Assembly: GCA_964030475.1 (NCBI GenBank)
Contig: CAXIPT010000001.1
Location: 5,197,652 to 5,261,651, forward strand
Reading direction: 5' to 3'
DNA from: Tethya wilhelma
Taxonomy: Eukaryota; Porifera; Demospongiae; Tethyida; Tethyidae
DNA length: 64,000 nucleotides
The notes beneath the pieces were generated by a model. That model searched no databases and was not told the DNA's origin. It was given only the letters and a program-made list of their open reading frames with translations. Positions 1 to 11,300 of this stretch are shown here, in pieces. Every line of letters starts with the position of its first letter. The first letter of the stretch is position 1. The position numbers and the translations under genes are program-made.

Positions 1-115
1 TGTGTGTGGGTGTATGTACAGAGCAATGGTTAAATACAACAACACAGGTTAGTGTAGTGAGCGTAGACCTATAGGCTGAACTAAACACAAGTATAATATT
101 TATATGATGCACACT

Positions 116-924
116 TACAACAGAGGATGATGATTCAGTAGAAAGGAGTCTCTTGGACTTTTTTGAGCTCTTTTTCTTCTTCTTTGTGTCTTCCTCGGAG
201 AGTTCGGCAGTATGCTTGGCCTTCTTTTTCTTCGTAGATGAGCGTCCCTTGCTCTTGTCTTTCTTCGATGCCACCCCAGACTCCTTGTCACTTGGTTCCT
301 CTTCCACAGGTGACTCATCAGACCCAGGACTAGCAGGATCATCATCACCACTACTAACATCTCTTTTAGCCTTTTTAGAAGACTTTTGTGGTTTTCTAGA
401 GAAAGAAATATATTATGAACTGCAACATAGACAATGTGGATTTGATGCTAACTTTTTATGCTTCCTTTTCTTAGTTGTGATTGTCTCCTCATCATCAGAG
501 GGGCTCCCCTCATCTGATGAAGACTGCTGTTGGCTAGACGGAGGCTGCTTTTGAGGCGACTTTTGTTTTTCCTTTTTCGACTTCTTTTTGGGCTTTGCCA
601 CTTCATCTGCAGATGAGCTAGACTCTGCTGAACTATCTTGTTCAACCTATATAATATTATGTAAAATACGTTAGCATATCATACATAGAAGCTAGCTGCT
701 ACTATATTAAAAATGAACACAATTGTACCTTTTCCTTCTTCTTTTTCTTCTTTCCTTTACTCTTACGAGAGATCTCTCTAGCCCATGGGTCAGTCCATTC
801 CTCAGCAGCCACCTTGCGGCGCTTTTTCTTCTTGGGTTCATTTCCACCTTCCTCACTCTCATCACTACTGGCTTCTTCATCACCATCTTTCTTCTGTGAG
901 TGAGACAATAGGTGGATCAGCATG

Positions 925-990
<66 letters not shown>

Positions 991-2897
991 TCAAGTGCAA
1001 AGCAAATTTGATAGGATAGCTGATATAGGTACATAGCCTCGTACCCAGGCTCTCCCCTTCGATCTTTCCTTACTATTAGTGTAAGGTCAAAGGAGAGAGC
1101 CTGGGTACGAGGCTAATAGGTACATGTTGGCTACAGTTGACCACACAAACATTGTACATTATTATATGTAAATACTAATGTTTTCAAGTGTTGCTCATTC
1201 ACCTTCTTGAGTTTTTCTCTCAAGTCATCTTTGTCCTCATCACTGCTCCACGTGGTGACTGTCCTCAGTCTCAACCAGCCTTCAGACTCCTCTGCCACTT
1301 CCGAGGCCTTCTATTGGGGGGAAGGGATGTGAATACAATCAAATGGACTGAGCATTGTGATGAATCCCTTACTCCAAACGGAGAATAAGGTGGTATATTC
1401 ATTGGTGGGATATCATGAGGGTGTCTATCAAGAGGATGATGAAAGGGAGGTCCCCTTGAGCTACCACCATGAGGGCCAAATCTATGCATATGTCCCATTG
1501 GCATTCCAGGAGGTCCTATGTGAGGGGGTCCATCAAGATGACCTAGGATTGGTGTATGAATAGCCCATAGCCTTACCAGAACAAACACACAATCACAAGC
1601 ATGATGATAGCCACACAATCGTACCATGAACGTAAGGTCCATGAGGAGAAAAGCGAGGGTTCGGACCGTGTGATGGTGGTCCCATGTATGGCCCACCTCC
1701 TCCTGGAGGCACCATGTGAGCTCCTCTGTGGGGCATACTGAGTCGCTCGTGAGTAGGGAGCCTAGACCGTTCCTTGAATTCAGCAGGATCTTCGTACATG
1801 AACCTACAGCTATCTCCCCAGGAGCACTTGCCTGGCACAGAAAAGGAATCAGAAAATTGACAATAATAGTATGTTCTTAACACAAAATTAAGTAAGTGTC
1901 ACTAACCGTTCAAAAAGTGTCTACAAACTGTTGGGATTTTGTCATGAGGCCCTCCTCCACCATGCACACCTCCTGGTCCACTGTCTTTGCCTGAGTGGTA
2001 CTTCTGCTTGCGACTGCTGGAGTGAGACTCTCTGTGTGAACTGTCATCAGAGTCAGAGCCAGAGCCCTTCCCTTCATTTTCGTCTTTTTCTGATTTTCTC
2101 GAGGACGAACTCTTTTCATTTCGAAGTGAAACAATCTTCTTGTCCTTTGAACTCTTTTGCTCATCGCCAGACTTCTCTTGCTCCAAATCACCGCTCTTTA
2201 GTGATTCACTCTTTTCCTGTTCCTTATCTTCTTTCTCAGTTCCTTTAGCAGTTGGTTTTGATGGTGACTTGGTAGCAGTGACACTCGTCTGACTTGATGC
2301 AGTGTTGGTATGTTCCTCATCTGACTCTATATGATAGCAAAGACAAATCTAATGACTAGCCAACTTTACAGTCTATTCAGGAAATGTAAAGAATGCAGGC
2401 GAGGTCGATATGCTATGCCCAATGACATACTCAGCACATGAATACATGGCTCATGAAAGGAAATGGTTTGGTATATACAGCTGGTTGTACCATGTAATGG
2501 TAACATAGCAACATGTGTACCTTTGATTTCTCCCTCTTCATCAGATGACATCTCTCCCTCTTCAATATCTTCAGTGCCAGTGGCATGAACTGTCACCTCA
2601 TATTCTTCATCTGCTTCACCTTTCCCCTGAAAAGACAAAAAAATAACAAAAATTAATAGTCTCCAAAATTCATGCAGTATACCTGTATACCTGAGTGCCC
2701 TCAGTGGCAGTACCAGCAGTGGTGGTTTGCTCAGACTCCATGAGTTCATCATAGTCCAATTCACCATCATTGTCATAGTTACAGTCTCCGCCCCCATCAT
2801 CAGTGGGAGCACCAGAATCGGCTAGTAGAAGGTCGGCATCATCAAGGTCTGAGGCTTCCTTGGATGGGGAGTCAGCTCCTTCTTGAGATGTAGACAT
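116..2897 (-). CDS. ZC3H18: ZC3H18-like CCCH zinc-finger nuclear protein, 3' end at window edge
   Basis: Starts at the ATG ending at 2897. The N-terminus is acidic and carries GELDYDE and a DIEEGE...EEGEIK stretch, both typical of the region before the zinc finger in ZC3H18, which links the cap-binding complex to RNA export and decay. An RS/SK-rich segment (about 1900-2330) follows, then one CCCH-type finger split between two exons (CRHFLNG and KCSWGDSCRFMYE, about 1800-1925), a Pro/Gly/His-rich segment (1350-1790), and a Lys/Ser-rich basic tail (116-860). The fourth ligand of the finger reads Tyr (codon TAC) where His is expected. Seven or more exons are joined by consensus GT-AG sites. The last visible exon ends at a donor near 116; a short terminal exon ending with TAG at 69-71 is possible. 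The assignment rests on motif order; ZC3H4/ZC3H6 relatives fit less well because they have three fingers. Confidence 0.6.
925..989. repeat. (GT)n microsatellite
   Basis: An uninterrupted GT tract of about 65 bp inside a ZC3H18-like intron. On the sense (minus) strand it reads CA and lies about 35-50 nt upstream of the 3' splice site of the exon beginning KKDGDEE. Confidence 0.95.
1035..1114. repeat. Short foldback inverted repeat
   Basis: The arms at 1035-1055 and about 1092-1114 are reverse complements (core CCTCGTACCCAGGCTCTC) around a loop of about 36 bp, in an intron of the ZC3H18-like gene. It looks like a tiny foldback or MITE-type element. A partial relative (AGCCTCATGCAGGCTAG) is seen near 5283. 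No coding capacity. Confidence 0.75.
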
Positions 2898-3855
2898 TTC
2901 ACTTCAGCTATCCTTTGGATATCTAATATTTGACGTACACATACGAATAACAAATATTATGTTATCCCACAATAGAATCTTCCCATTGAGAGACAATTTG
3001 TACATAATTGATGTCAATTGGCACGGTATTCAGACTGAACACATAAAGGAACATGTAGAGTGGTCTCCTCACCTTTGCCAGACAGAGCATCAACTCCTAC
3101 ACCAGTTGATCACTACAATAGACACAACACTTGCTAAGATGATGTTGATTTGAGGTGGTCTCAACACGACTGGATTCAAGCATGATCGACACAAACAGAT
3201 AATGACTAGGCTACACTGACTGTATAGTATGTAGTACGACTTTACACTACTAACTGATACCTACATAATTTATGCACATGTGCCTATCAATACATTCAGC
3301 ACCATGAAAAATCACTTGACAGGCCAAAGCATTTCTGTTCATGTTAAGGTGTTAATATCAGAAAGCTAGTGAAACCCTTTTCAAACGGGTAAACACTACA
3401 AAACACTGGTGAAGAGTCATCCAACAAGATATCTAAAATGTGGTCAACCATTGTGACATACAGCACCCTGAACTTGCTTATACTGCGGACAAAACTGTGT
3501 CCATTTAACTACTACTGTACTACAATGAGACGCCAGTAAATATACTGTGACACATGATTCTCTACAACAGTGATTCAGAGAGTGTGTGGTGAAAAGATGG
3601 CACCCACCAAATAATTTGACGATCTGTTTTAGCTAGACAACTCACATCTGTCTTGCTAGTAGTTCAGAATTCTCAACTCAACAGGGGAGACTTGATGATG
3701 TACACTGTTATACGTACTGCATACTTTTACATGAAACTACATGTGCACTTTTACAGTTCACACACCATACTGTACTAACCGCGATGGGGATGCCCCTGCA
3801 AATACAATGACGTAATGGTACGATCCTGGTACAGGGTCGTTTGAGGCACATTATT
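2898..3855. other. Intergenic region between divergent genes
   Basis: About 960 bp between the ZC3H18-like start and the NUDT8-like start. I see no convincing ORF, RNA gene or repeat family. It presumably holds both promoters, but no clear core element was identified. Confidence 0.6.
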
Positions 3856-4663
3856 ATGCTCAAATCAAACATGGATTGGGAGTCTGTGTACAGCAGAGAG
3901 AACAAGCAAAGATTGGGAGAACTTCTTAACAATAGCACTAGTCATGATAAAGAATGGCCAACACCAGGATCGAGAGTATCTGCTGTTTTGGTGCCACTTG
4001 TTACAGTAGAAGGAGAACCTTCAGTGCTCTTTGAAGCCAGGTCAAGGTTTCTGTCCAGGCATAGCAACCAAGTCAGGTAGTCACATTCTTGTGTTGTATA
4101 ATTTGAATTGTGTAACATGTGTCTATTCTTCAATCAAAACACACATTCAGTTTTCCAGGTGGTCTTGCTGATAAGCATGATGGTTCACCAACGGCTACTG
4201 CATTGAGAGAAACAAGAGAGGAATTAGGCATCACTCCCAAACAGGTTGACATTTGGGGAGAGTTGAATCCACTGGGCAACTTTATCACTCCCGTGATAGG
4301 CTATGTCAGACAACTGAATCTCAATAGTCTCGTATTGAACAAGTCTGAGGTATTGATTCCATTGAATGGCGATTGTTGGTTGGTATATAAAGCACCATTG
4401 ATCACAATGTCTTGTTGCAGGTTTACCAGGCCTTTACAGTGCCCCTTCGTACTCTGGCTGACTCAAACAATCATCGCTACACAATGTTTAAGACTACAGG
4501 CTTTAGATTCCCAGTGTTTCTTGGAGGATCAAGACGTGTATGGGGCTTGACTGCATTCATACTAGACATGACTCTGTTACATTTACTGCCTAAACAGTTT
4601 AATTATTCATCGATTACAGAACTGTCACACAATACTGAACGTGTACCGAGAAAATCTGCATAA
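3856..4663 (+). CDS. NUDT8: Nudix hydrolase, NUDT8-like (CoA diphosphatase type)
   Basis: Three exons, 3856-4076, 4151-4349 and 4421-4663, join in frame to 220 aa, close to mammalian NUDT8. The segment just before the Nudix box reads LFEARSRFLSRHSNQVSFPGG across exons 1-2, matching the CoA-pyrophosphatase signature (LLTxRS...H.GQVSFPGG). The Nudix box follows with ALRETREELGI, supplying the metal-binding REXXEE glutamates. The family hydrolyses CoA or nucleotide diphosphates, often in mitochondria or peroxisomes. No clear PTS1 is seen: the C-terminus is RKSA. The start could also be the ATG at 3871. It converges with FBXO9, whose stop lies 120 bp away. Confidence 0.8.
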
Positions 4664-4782
4664 ATAACAGGTTATGTCACTGAATTTTTTTTTATACTCA
4701 ACATAATATTATTATATTTATTATTGTATGTATGTACATTGCTAATTTATTTAAACATAATATATTAAAATGAAATTGTGAC

Positions 4783-6927
4783 CTATAGAACACCAGTGGA
4801 GTTAGTGGTGAACTTCTTCACTCGAGAGAAGTACAATGGTGTGTATTTATAGTCAATGGTAAAGTGTGACACTTGAACAGTACCAGTTGGCCTGTATTAT
4901 ATATCAGTACACAATAATTAAGTTGAACAAGAGTATACAAAAATCTGAAGCTTACACTTACTTGTGAAGGGAGTGGCAGTAATAGCTCTCCCAGAGCAGT
5001 CGGTTGAAGTGCTGTCTCTTTCCAGGCTTCAAGGCAAGCTCCATGTGGAACCTCTGCTCGTGTGTTATCTCACCCTGTTGTTTCTTCCATGCTTTGCCTC
5101 GCCCCCTCTGATGGTGGTTGGGCTGGTGATACTGATATGAGAACACATCCACCATCACCTGCAAATATTATGTACGCATGTCACTAATAAATGATGTATG
5201 TGAACCTACACGCACATACAAGTGAACATCTTCACATACAGTACATGATATTGTCTAAGCCTGATCTTTTGATAAGGATGGTAGCCTCATGCAGGCTAGT
5301 TTACGAGGCTAGATGAACATAATGATAAAACAAACTGAAGCTTCTTTTCTTACCCTGTTTCCTTGTACTTCATACTCTCCAAGGAGCACTGCATCAGAGC
5401 TGTGCTTGTTACAAAGTTTGCTCACCACTTGACCAGGCTCTTCAGGTGAGGTCTGGTACATCACAGAACCTGGTGCAAAAGAGAGGTCATTGATTAGCTA
5501 CCACAGCACACCAGTACGTACATGACTCTAATCCTAGGGGTCAGGAGGGTACACATACCATCTGCAAAGAATCTCAGATATCGATAAAATACAACGGTGT
5601 GATGAGGTTTGTAAAATCCATCGAGGGAGTGTTCTCCCGGCCTCACATATGATGACTTACTGATATATACACCTACAATGGGGAAAGGAAATACCAAAAA
5701 TTACTATGGTAGTTGGATTGATCCCACGGTTCTGTTCTGTACTCCTGCTATGAAATGTGAACTGACCATTGAAATGTACATGTGGCTTTAAAATATACAT
5801 TGTTCTCCAGCATCCATTGTATCCAGAGGGAACGCAGCCACCCCACAGTCTAACAGACAATGATTCAAATCACATTGGGAAAAAAGCTTAGTTGTTGAAG
5901 AACTCTTACTTTTCACATGCTAATCTCCACAGATGTGATTCCCTAGAGAGCACATAGAATCCTTTACAAACCTTAGAGAACAAGAGGGAAATATTGAAGC
6001 AATGTAAGTTTGGGACTACACCATCACCATTGATATTTGTTCAAGTGATCTCATGTCCAACTGAGAGGAGACAACCCATCTGAAGATATAGCGTAACACA
6101 TCCAGTGGTAAAGCAGAGATGTGTGTCTCCTACACGTGTGAAAGAAACAAACGCAATGACAATTTTTGAGTGCATTGCACTTTTGAAACTTGTTGCCATA
6201 CTTGTGTTAGTCTGTTTGGTATACAAACAGTATTCACTGAAAGTGACTGTAAGGAAGATGTCAAATCTGATAGCTCCACCAAATCACTGCAGTCACTTTC
6301 ATCATCAGAGTCTATAACACATATAAATGTTTGCAGTGACACATATACCAGTACATCACACAGATTATAATATACCATCTTCTGGTGCTTCTGGTTCCTT
6401 TCCACTAACTCTGAACTCAATATTTGGCACAAGTTGTACAGCTTGTTTGTAGTACATGATAGCTGCAGCAGCACATTGCATGACATTCATAAGTAGGGGG
6501 GAAAAACATTAATGACTACACTACTCTAGATAGATCCCTACCTGCATGCATATCCCCACTTTTTTCTGCGGCTGCTCCCATCCAATACAAACTTGCTGCC
6601 TGTGGTGGTGGAAGTCACTACGAGTCTAAACATGATGCTATATACCTCTTCTTCTTTGCTCCATTGCTCCAAGGAGGATGGTGATTGCTGTTGCTGATTT
6701 CCAGAGCTGGGGGATGGCGAGACTTTCAATCCCAACTCTTCTTTCCACTGCTGACGAAACCTTGCCAACTCTTCTGTATCAGCCTAGTACAAACACATTG
6801 GTAAAGATCATTATGTCATAGATATGTATATTCATACTTTTATTGTGGAATCAGTTGTTTGTGAACTTACCCCTACAGATGAAGGGTCTCTGGAGGAGAG
6901 GTGCTGGTCATCTTCTAAGGGATCCAT
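4783..6927 (-). CDS. FBXO9: F-box only protein 9
   Basis: Nine or so short exons. Order on the sense strand: a start exon ([12 protein letters not shown]), an exon with [14 protein letters not shown], a TPR-like segment ([18 protein letters not shown], near 6420-6480), an acidic linker, an F-box ([16 protein letters not shown] then [10 protein letters not shown], 6032-6110), a [20 protein letters not shown] exon, and the conserved C-terminal region ([21 protein letters not shown] and LRFFADG), ending [12 protein letters not shown] before TAG at 4783-4785. This order and these motifs are those of FBXO9, the substrate receptor of an SCF ubiquitin ligase that acts on TEL2/TTI1 in animals. The final intron, 4892-4961, restores frame exactly. 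All key regions are present and the gene looks intact. Confidence 0.92.
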
Positions 6928-7282
6928 CACTCAGTACAGTAGTGCTAATTTTCTATGGCAATGCAGAGTATATAAGCTTTCAAAATTACATTACCAAATA
7001 CATTATGGTGCAATTCCAGCTCAGATTCCCTGGACAGCTCAGCTTGAATAATGTTTCAAAAATTACATAAACATTCTGTTTAATTAGAATGAAGAGTGCG
7101 TTATTACGGCATGGCACGTTTTGGATGGAAAATTCGAAATAAAGCGCACTACATCAAATTTGATACCAGCTCCAATCCCAAGTCTTTGCTACTCTAACAG
7201 CATTTATGGAGGTATGCTTGTAGATCTAGTGTGTAGTGTGTTGTGTCAACTTGAAAATTTGTTTGTAACATCCTTTCACTCC
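6928..7282. promoter_or_regulatory. Short divergent intergenic region FBXO9 / PLRG1
   Basis: About 355 bp between two start codons that point away from each other, so it probably holds a bidirectional promoter. A non-coding 5' exon of PLRG1 could also lie here. No specific element is recognised. Confidence 0.4.
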
Positions 7283-8311
7283 ATGATCCAGGCTGCTAGT
7301 GATCCAGTAGTGAGGCACAGTGTTCACACACTGGTGTTTCGCTCTCTGAAGAGAACCCATGATATGTTTCTTGCTCACGAGGGCCAACCCATTGCAGAAG
7401 ATGACTTAGCGTATGTTTTATATACTGAAACATAACACATGCATAATTATTTGTGGTAGACTGAATTTGATTTCAGGTTGAAACGAAAGATTGCATGTAA
7501 AATACATGATGAACACTCGGTGGTGAAGGACATGCCCCCTCCAAATGAAACACTGGCTAAAATGGCTGCCAAGAATGCACCTTCAGGAAGACAAGGTATT
7601 TAAATTGGCACTATTTTGCAATGTGTGCTATCACCGTTTAATATCTGCTTTATAGATGGACAGTCATTCAAAGTAACAGGAGGTCATGCGTATCCAAATG
7701 CTCCAGGTAAGGGTTTCATACACATTTTCCTCAACTGCCTTTATGGTCACATGTGTTACTCCTGTAGGTGTAACCCTGTCATCATCAACAGCTGCCCTCC
7801 AGAAGCAGCCTTCAGATGAAGGCATACAGAGAGTGGTTGAGGAGATCACAGCCAGAGACAAGACTGTGTAAGACAGGCCCTCTTGAGTTGATGTCTCTAC
7901 ATTATATGATAATGATATGTATTTATGTTTCCTCTTAGCACAAGTGGAGCTGGTCTTGGGGATATCTACCAGCATGCTGGAGGAGCAGAGAAGGTTGCTC
8001 CTCACTCACAGGTTCGATGTGATAACACGGCAAAAAATAGTAAAGTTTTTAAAAAATTTTTTCCACTCCATTAGGCTTTGGTCCTCAGTAGAGGTACTCA
8101 GCAGTTGGTACCACGTAGAGCCCTTCAGACTGTGAAGCCTTCGTGGCATCCACCATGGAAGCTGATGAGAGTGATCAGTGGACATCTGGGCTGGGTGAGG
8201 TGCATTGCTGTGGAGCCAAGCAATGAGTGGTTTGCTACTGGATCTGGAGACAGAACCATCAAGGTTATTACCGTACTTCACTAGAAACTATATTTGGATA
8301 CACATGTGTAC

Positions 8312-8352
<41 letters not shown>

Positions 8353-11300
8353 AGCTGTGGGAGCTTGCTTCAGGCCGTCTTAAGCTGACTCTCACTGGAC
8401 ACATAAGCAGTGTGAGGGCACTAGTGGTCAGTCCTCGTCAGCCTTACCTCTTTTCTGCTGGAGAGGACAAACAGGTCAAATGCTGGGACTTGGAATACAA
8501 CAAGGCAAGTGTGCTGTGAGACTGCCACTCTACTAGAGTCCTTGAGATGCTATTGTGTCTGTCTGATATAACATTGTGTGGTTTGGTCTTGTGTCTGTAC
8601 AGGTGATTCGACACTATCATGGTCACCTCAGTGCAGTCTACTGCATGTCTCTTCATCCTACCATTGATGTGTTAGTGACTGGAGGTAGAGATTCTTCGGC
8701 CAGGGTAAGAATTAATGTGCTCACATTATTAAAGGGGGTAGTAATATCTCTCTTTTTATTGTGATGTTATAGGTTTGGGACATGCGGACCAAGGCCTGTG
8801 TTCACACACTCACAGGACACACTAACACCATTGCTGATATTGTCACACAGGCAGCTAATCCACAAGTATGTCTTAAAATCTCTGTTTGCTATTGGAGTGT
8901 TTGCCGGTGACTGTCCTCTGCTTGTCTTGTGTAACCCACGTCATTTCTCCACACCCAATAATAACACATTGATACTCCTCTTCATGAGATTAAACATTTT
9001 TTTCTCTTGTTTACTGGTGTGGTACAACTCAAAACAGTTTTGTTGTGCAACTTTCATTTCCTGTACTGGCTTTTAAAGTAGACCAAACCACCGATTATTT
9101 TATGCCCAAACCATTTCAGTTTTAAAACATACCCGTGCCTACACGTGTATGCTAGCCATAGCCTCCCACACTGGTTTTGTTAATGGAGAGATGTTGGTCA
9201 CAATATTTGATGGTGCTAAATTCCTGCAGGTTGTCACTGGTAGTCATGACAGTACTATTAGGTTGTGGGACCTTGCTGCTGGTAAGACAAAGGCAGTGCT
9301 CACAAATCACAAGAAGAGCATCCGATCTCTAGCACTACATCCTTCAGAGTGAGTCCATGATATGTAGGTACATTTTAAAATCTTAGTTATTTGATCATGT
9401 ATGGATTTGTACAAAATTACACTATTATATCTTTCCCACCCATATATGTTGATGGGATTTAGTGTGGGGGATATGCTATTCCCTCCAATATATATGGGCA
9501 GGCTGGCCAAAATCTCAGCGTACCCAACATTAAAAACCCCACCCATATATATATATATACAAGTAGTAAAAATTTCAAAAAATAAGCAGTGTAGGAATGG
9601 GCAGTGCTGTAAAAAGTATTGGAACAAGGAATGGTCTCAATTTCGGCACATGACTACTTCATTTTCACTTTTGATCCCTCATAAATATAGCTATTTGTCG
9701 TAAATGGATGGTTCAAAGAATGATTTTTACTTGAATAGCTAACGAGTATCACAAATCTTATCACTTCGCTAAAAAGTGGAATAAAATATTATAGCTGGCA
9801 GAGTTAGATTACAGGCCAAAACTTGGGCACAAAAAATGAAGTAGTCATGTGCCGAAATTGAGACCATTCCTTGTTCCAATACTTTTTACAGCACTGCCCA
9901 TTCCTACACTGCTTATTTTTTGAAATTTTTACTACTTGTTCATTCACTTTTTTCAACACTACAGTGAGGAGACTCTCAGAGACTGGAGTCTCTACAAAAA
10001 TACTTGAGTAGTAGTATGTGGCTAATGCGCATGCGCATTAAATGCCACGTGGGTGAGACAACGACCTTTGAACTCTACTAGAAAAATGGCTACACATGAA
10101 GTACACAAATGTATACTGAAGTTACAAAGCTTTCTAGCTCTTGTTTTAACACATTTAGGCAGTAAACGAGGGTAAAAGACCCTAGTTCGGATGAAAAGAA
10201 GTTACTTTGTGTTGTCAAAGCTAGCTCAAATTCTTCTGTTTGTCTGGAAACAGCGTTCAAGTAAGTCAGTAAGTAAGGAAGGAAGTAAGTAAGTAAGTAA
10301 GTAAGTGAGAACAAAATTGCGTGGGTGTAACTTTTGACTAGCGCTCTCTACGAGTGCTTTGGAAAGTTTCTGTAAGCTTTAGGCCTTACATACTGTTGGT
10401 AATCAGCCTAAAAGAGCTTCTGAGCAAGTGTGAAGGCTTAACTTTGTCTTGCTAAATTTTTATGGTGATAAACATTTTGTATTGTGTCTATGGGGCAGTC
10501 GGCCCATTCCTACTATACGTACTACCGTACGTATGATATATATATATCATATTATAAGCAAAGTTTTGTCCGTGTGTGTGTGTGTGTGTGTGTAACGGAG
10601 GGTCACCGGAAGTGATGCGACCTCGAGCTAAAACGCTACTTTTTCTTTGGACTGTGAAAAAGGCAAGCTACAAAAAGTGTGCCTAGAGAACTAGCTTAGA
10701 TAGTACTAGCCTAGGATAGAATCATAGGCGCTACAAGTAAGGCTAACTTTTTTTGAGATCGCTGACAAGGCTTACCAGTGGCGTATGTATCCGACGAAGA
10801 AGCGTGATAGAGAAGCCAATCTTTCACAAAAGAAGCGTAGCGAGGGGAGAACTTTCGCTTCTAGGAGTCTGCTTCTCTGTCGCTGTACACGAAACACAGC
10901 TAGCCAGATAACGAGTTTCTTTGCCAGCTGATTGCAAAAATGGCGGAAGTCGGAAAAGGGTCGTTTGTGACGTCACGTAGTGAGGTAAATTGCTGAGCTG
11001 GCCAAAGCAAAGTACATAGCACCCTTTGAGTTTCCAATTGCTTATGCCAGTATTGATGTGATTGTTCAGTTGTGAGCTGCTTCAACTGCAAAGGTTGTTC
11101 TAAGCCAACTGACCATAGAAGAATATTTATACACAATAGCTTTGCTCATCAATTTTATCTTACTATTGTTTGACTTTTACCATAGATGATAAAGTACGGT
11201 TATACTTAGTCTATCGAGCTAGACCCATTTTTCGCTCCACTATGACTGTTTCGCCGTGTTAGTCATAGGAAAGGGTCGTTAAGTGAAAAATGGGTCTAGC

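Noticed and set aside
7121..7282. Upstream extension of the PLRG1 reading frame
   Set aside because: The sequence before the ATG at 7283 has no similarity to PLRG1 N-termini and lies in the divergent promoter region.
10090..10314. Open frame on the minus strand with [15 protein letters not shown]
   Set aside because: It is a translation of the AAGTAAGT-rich part of the composite repeat and is not conserved in copies 2 and 3.
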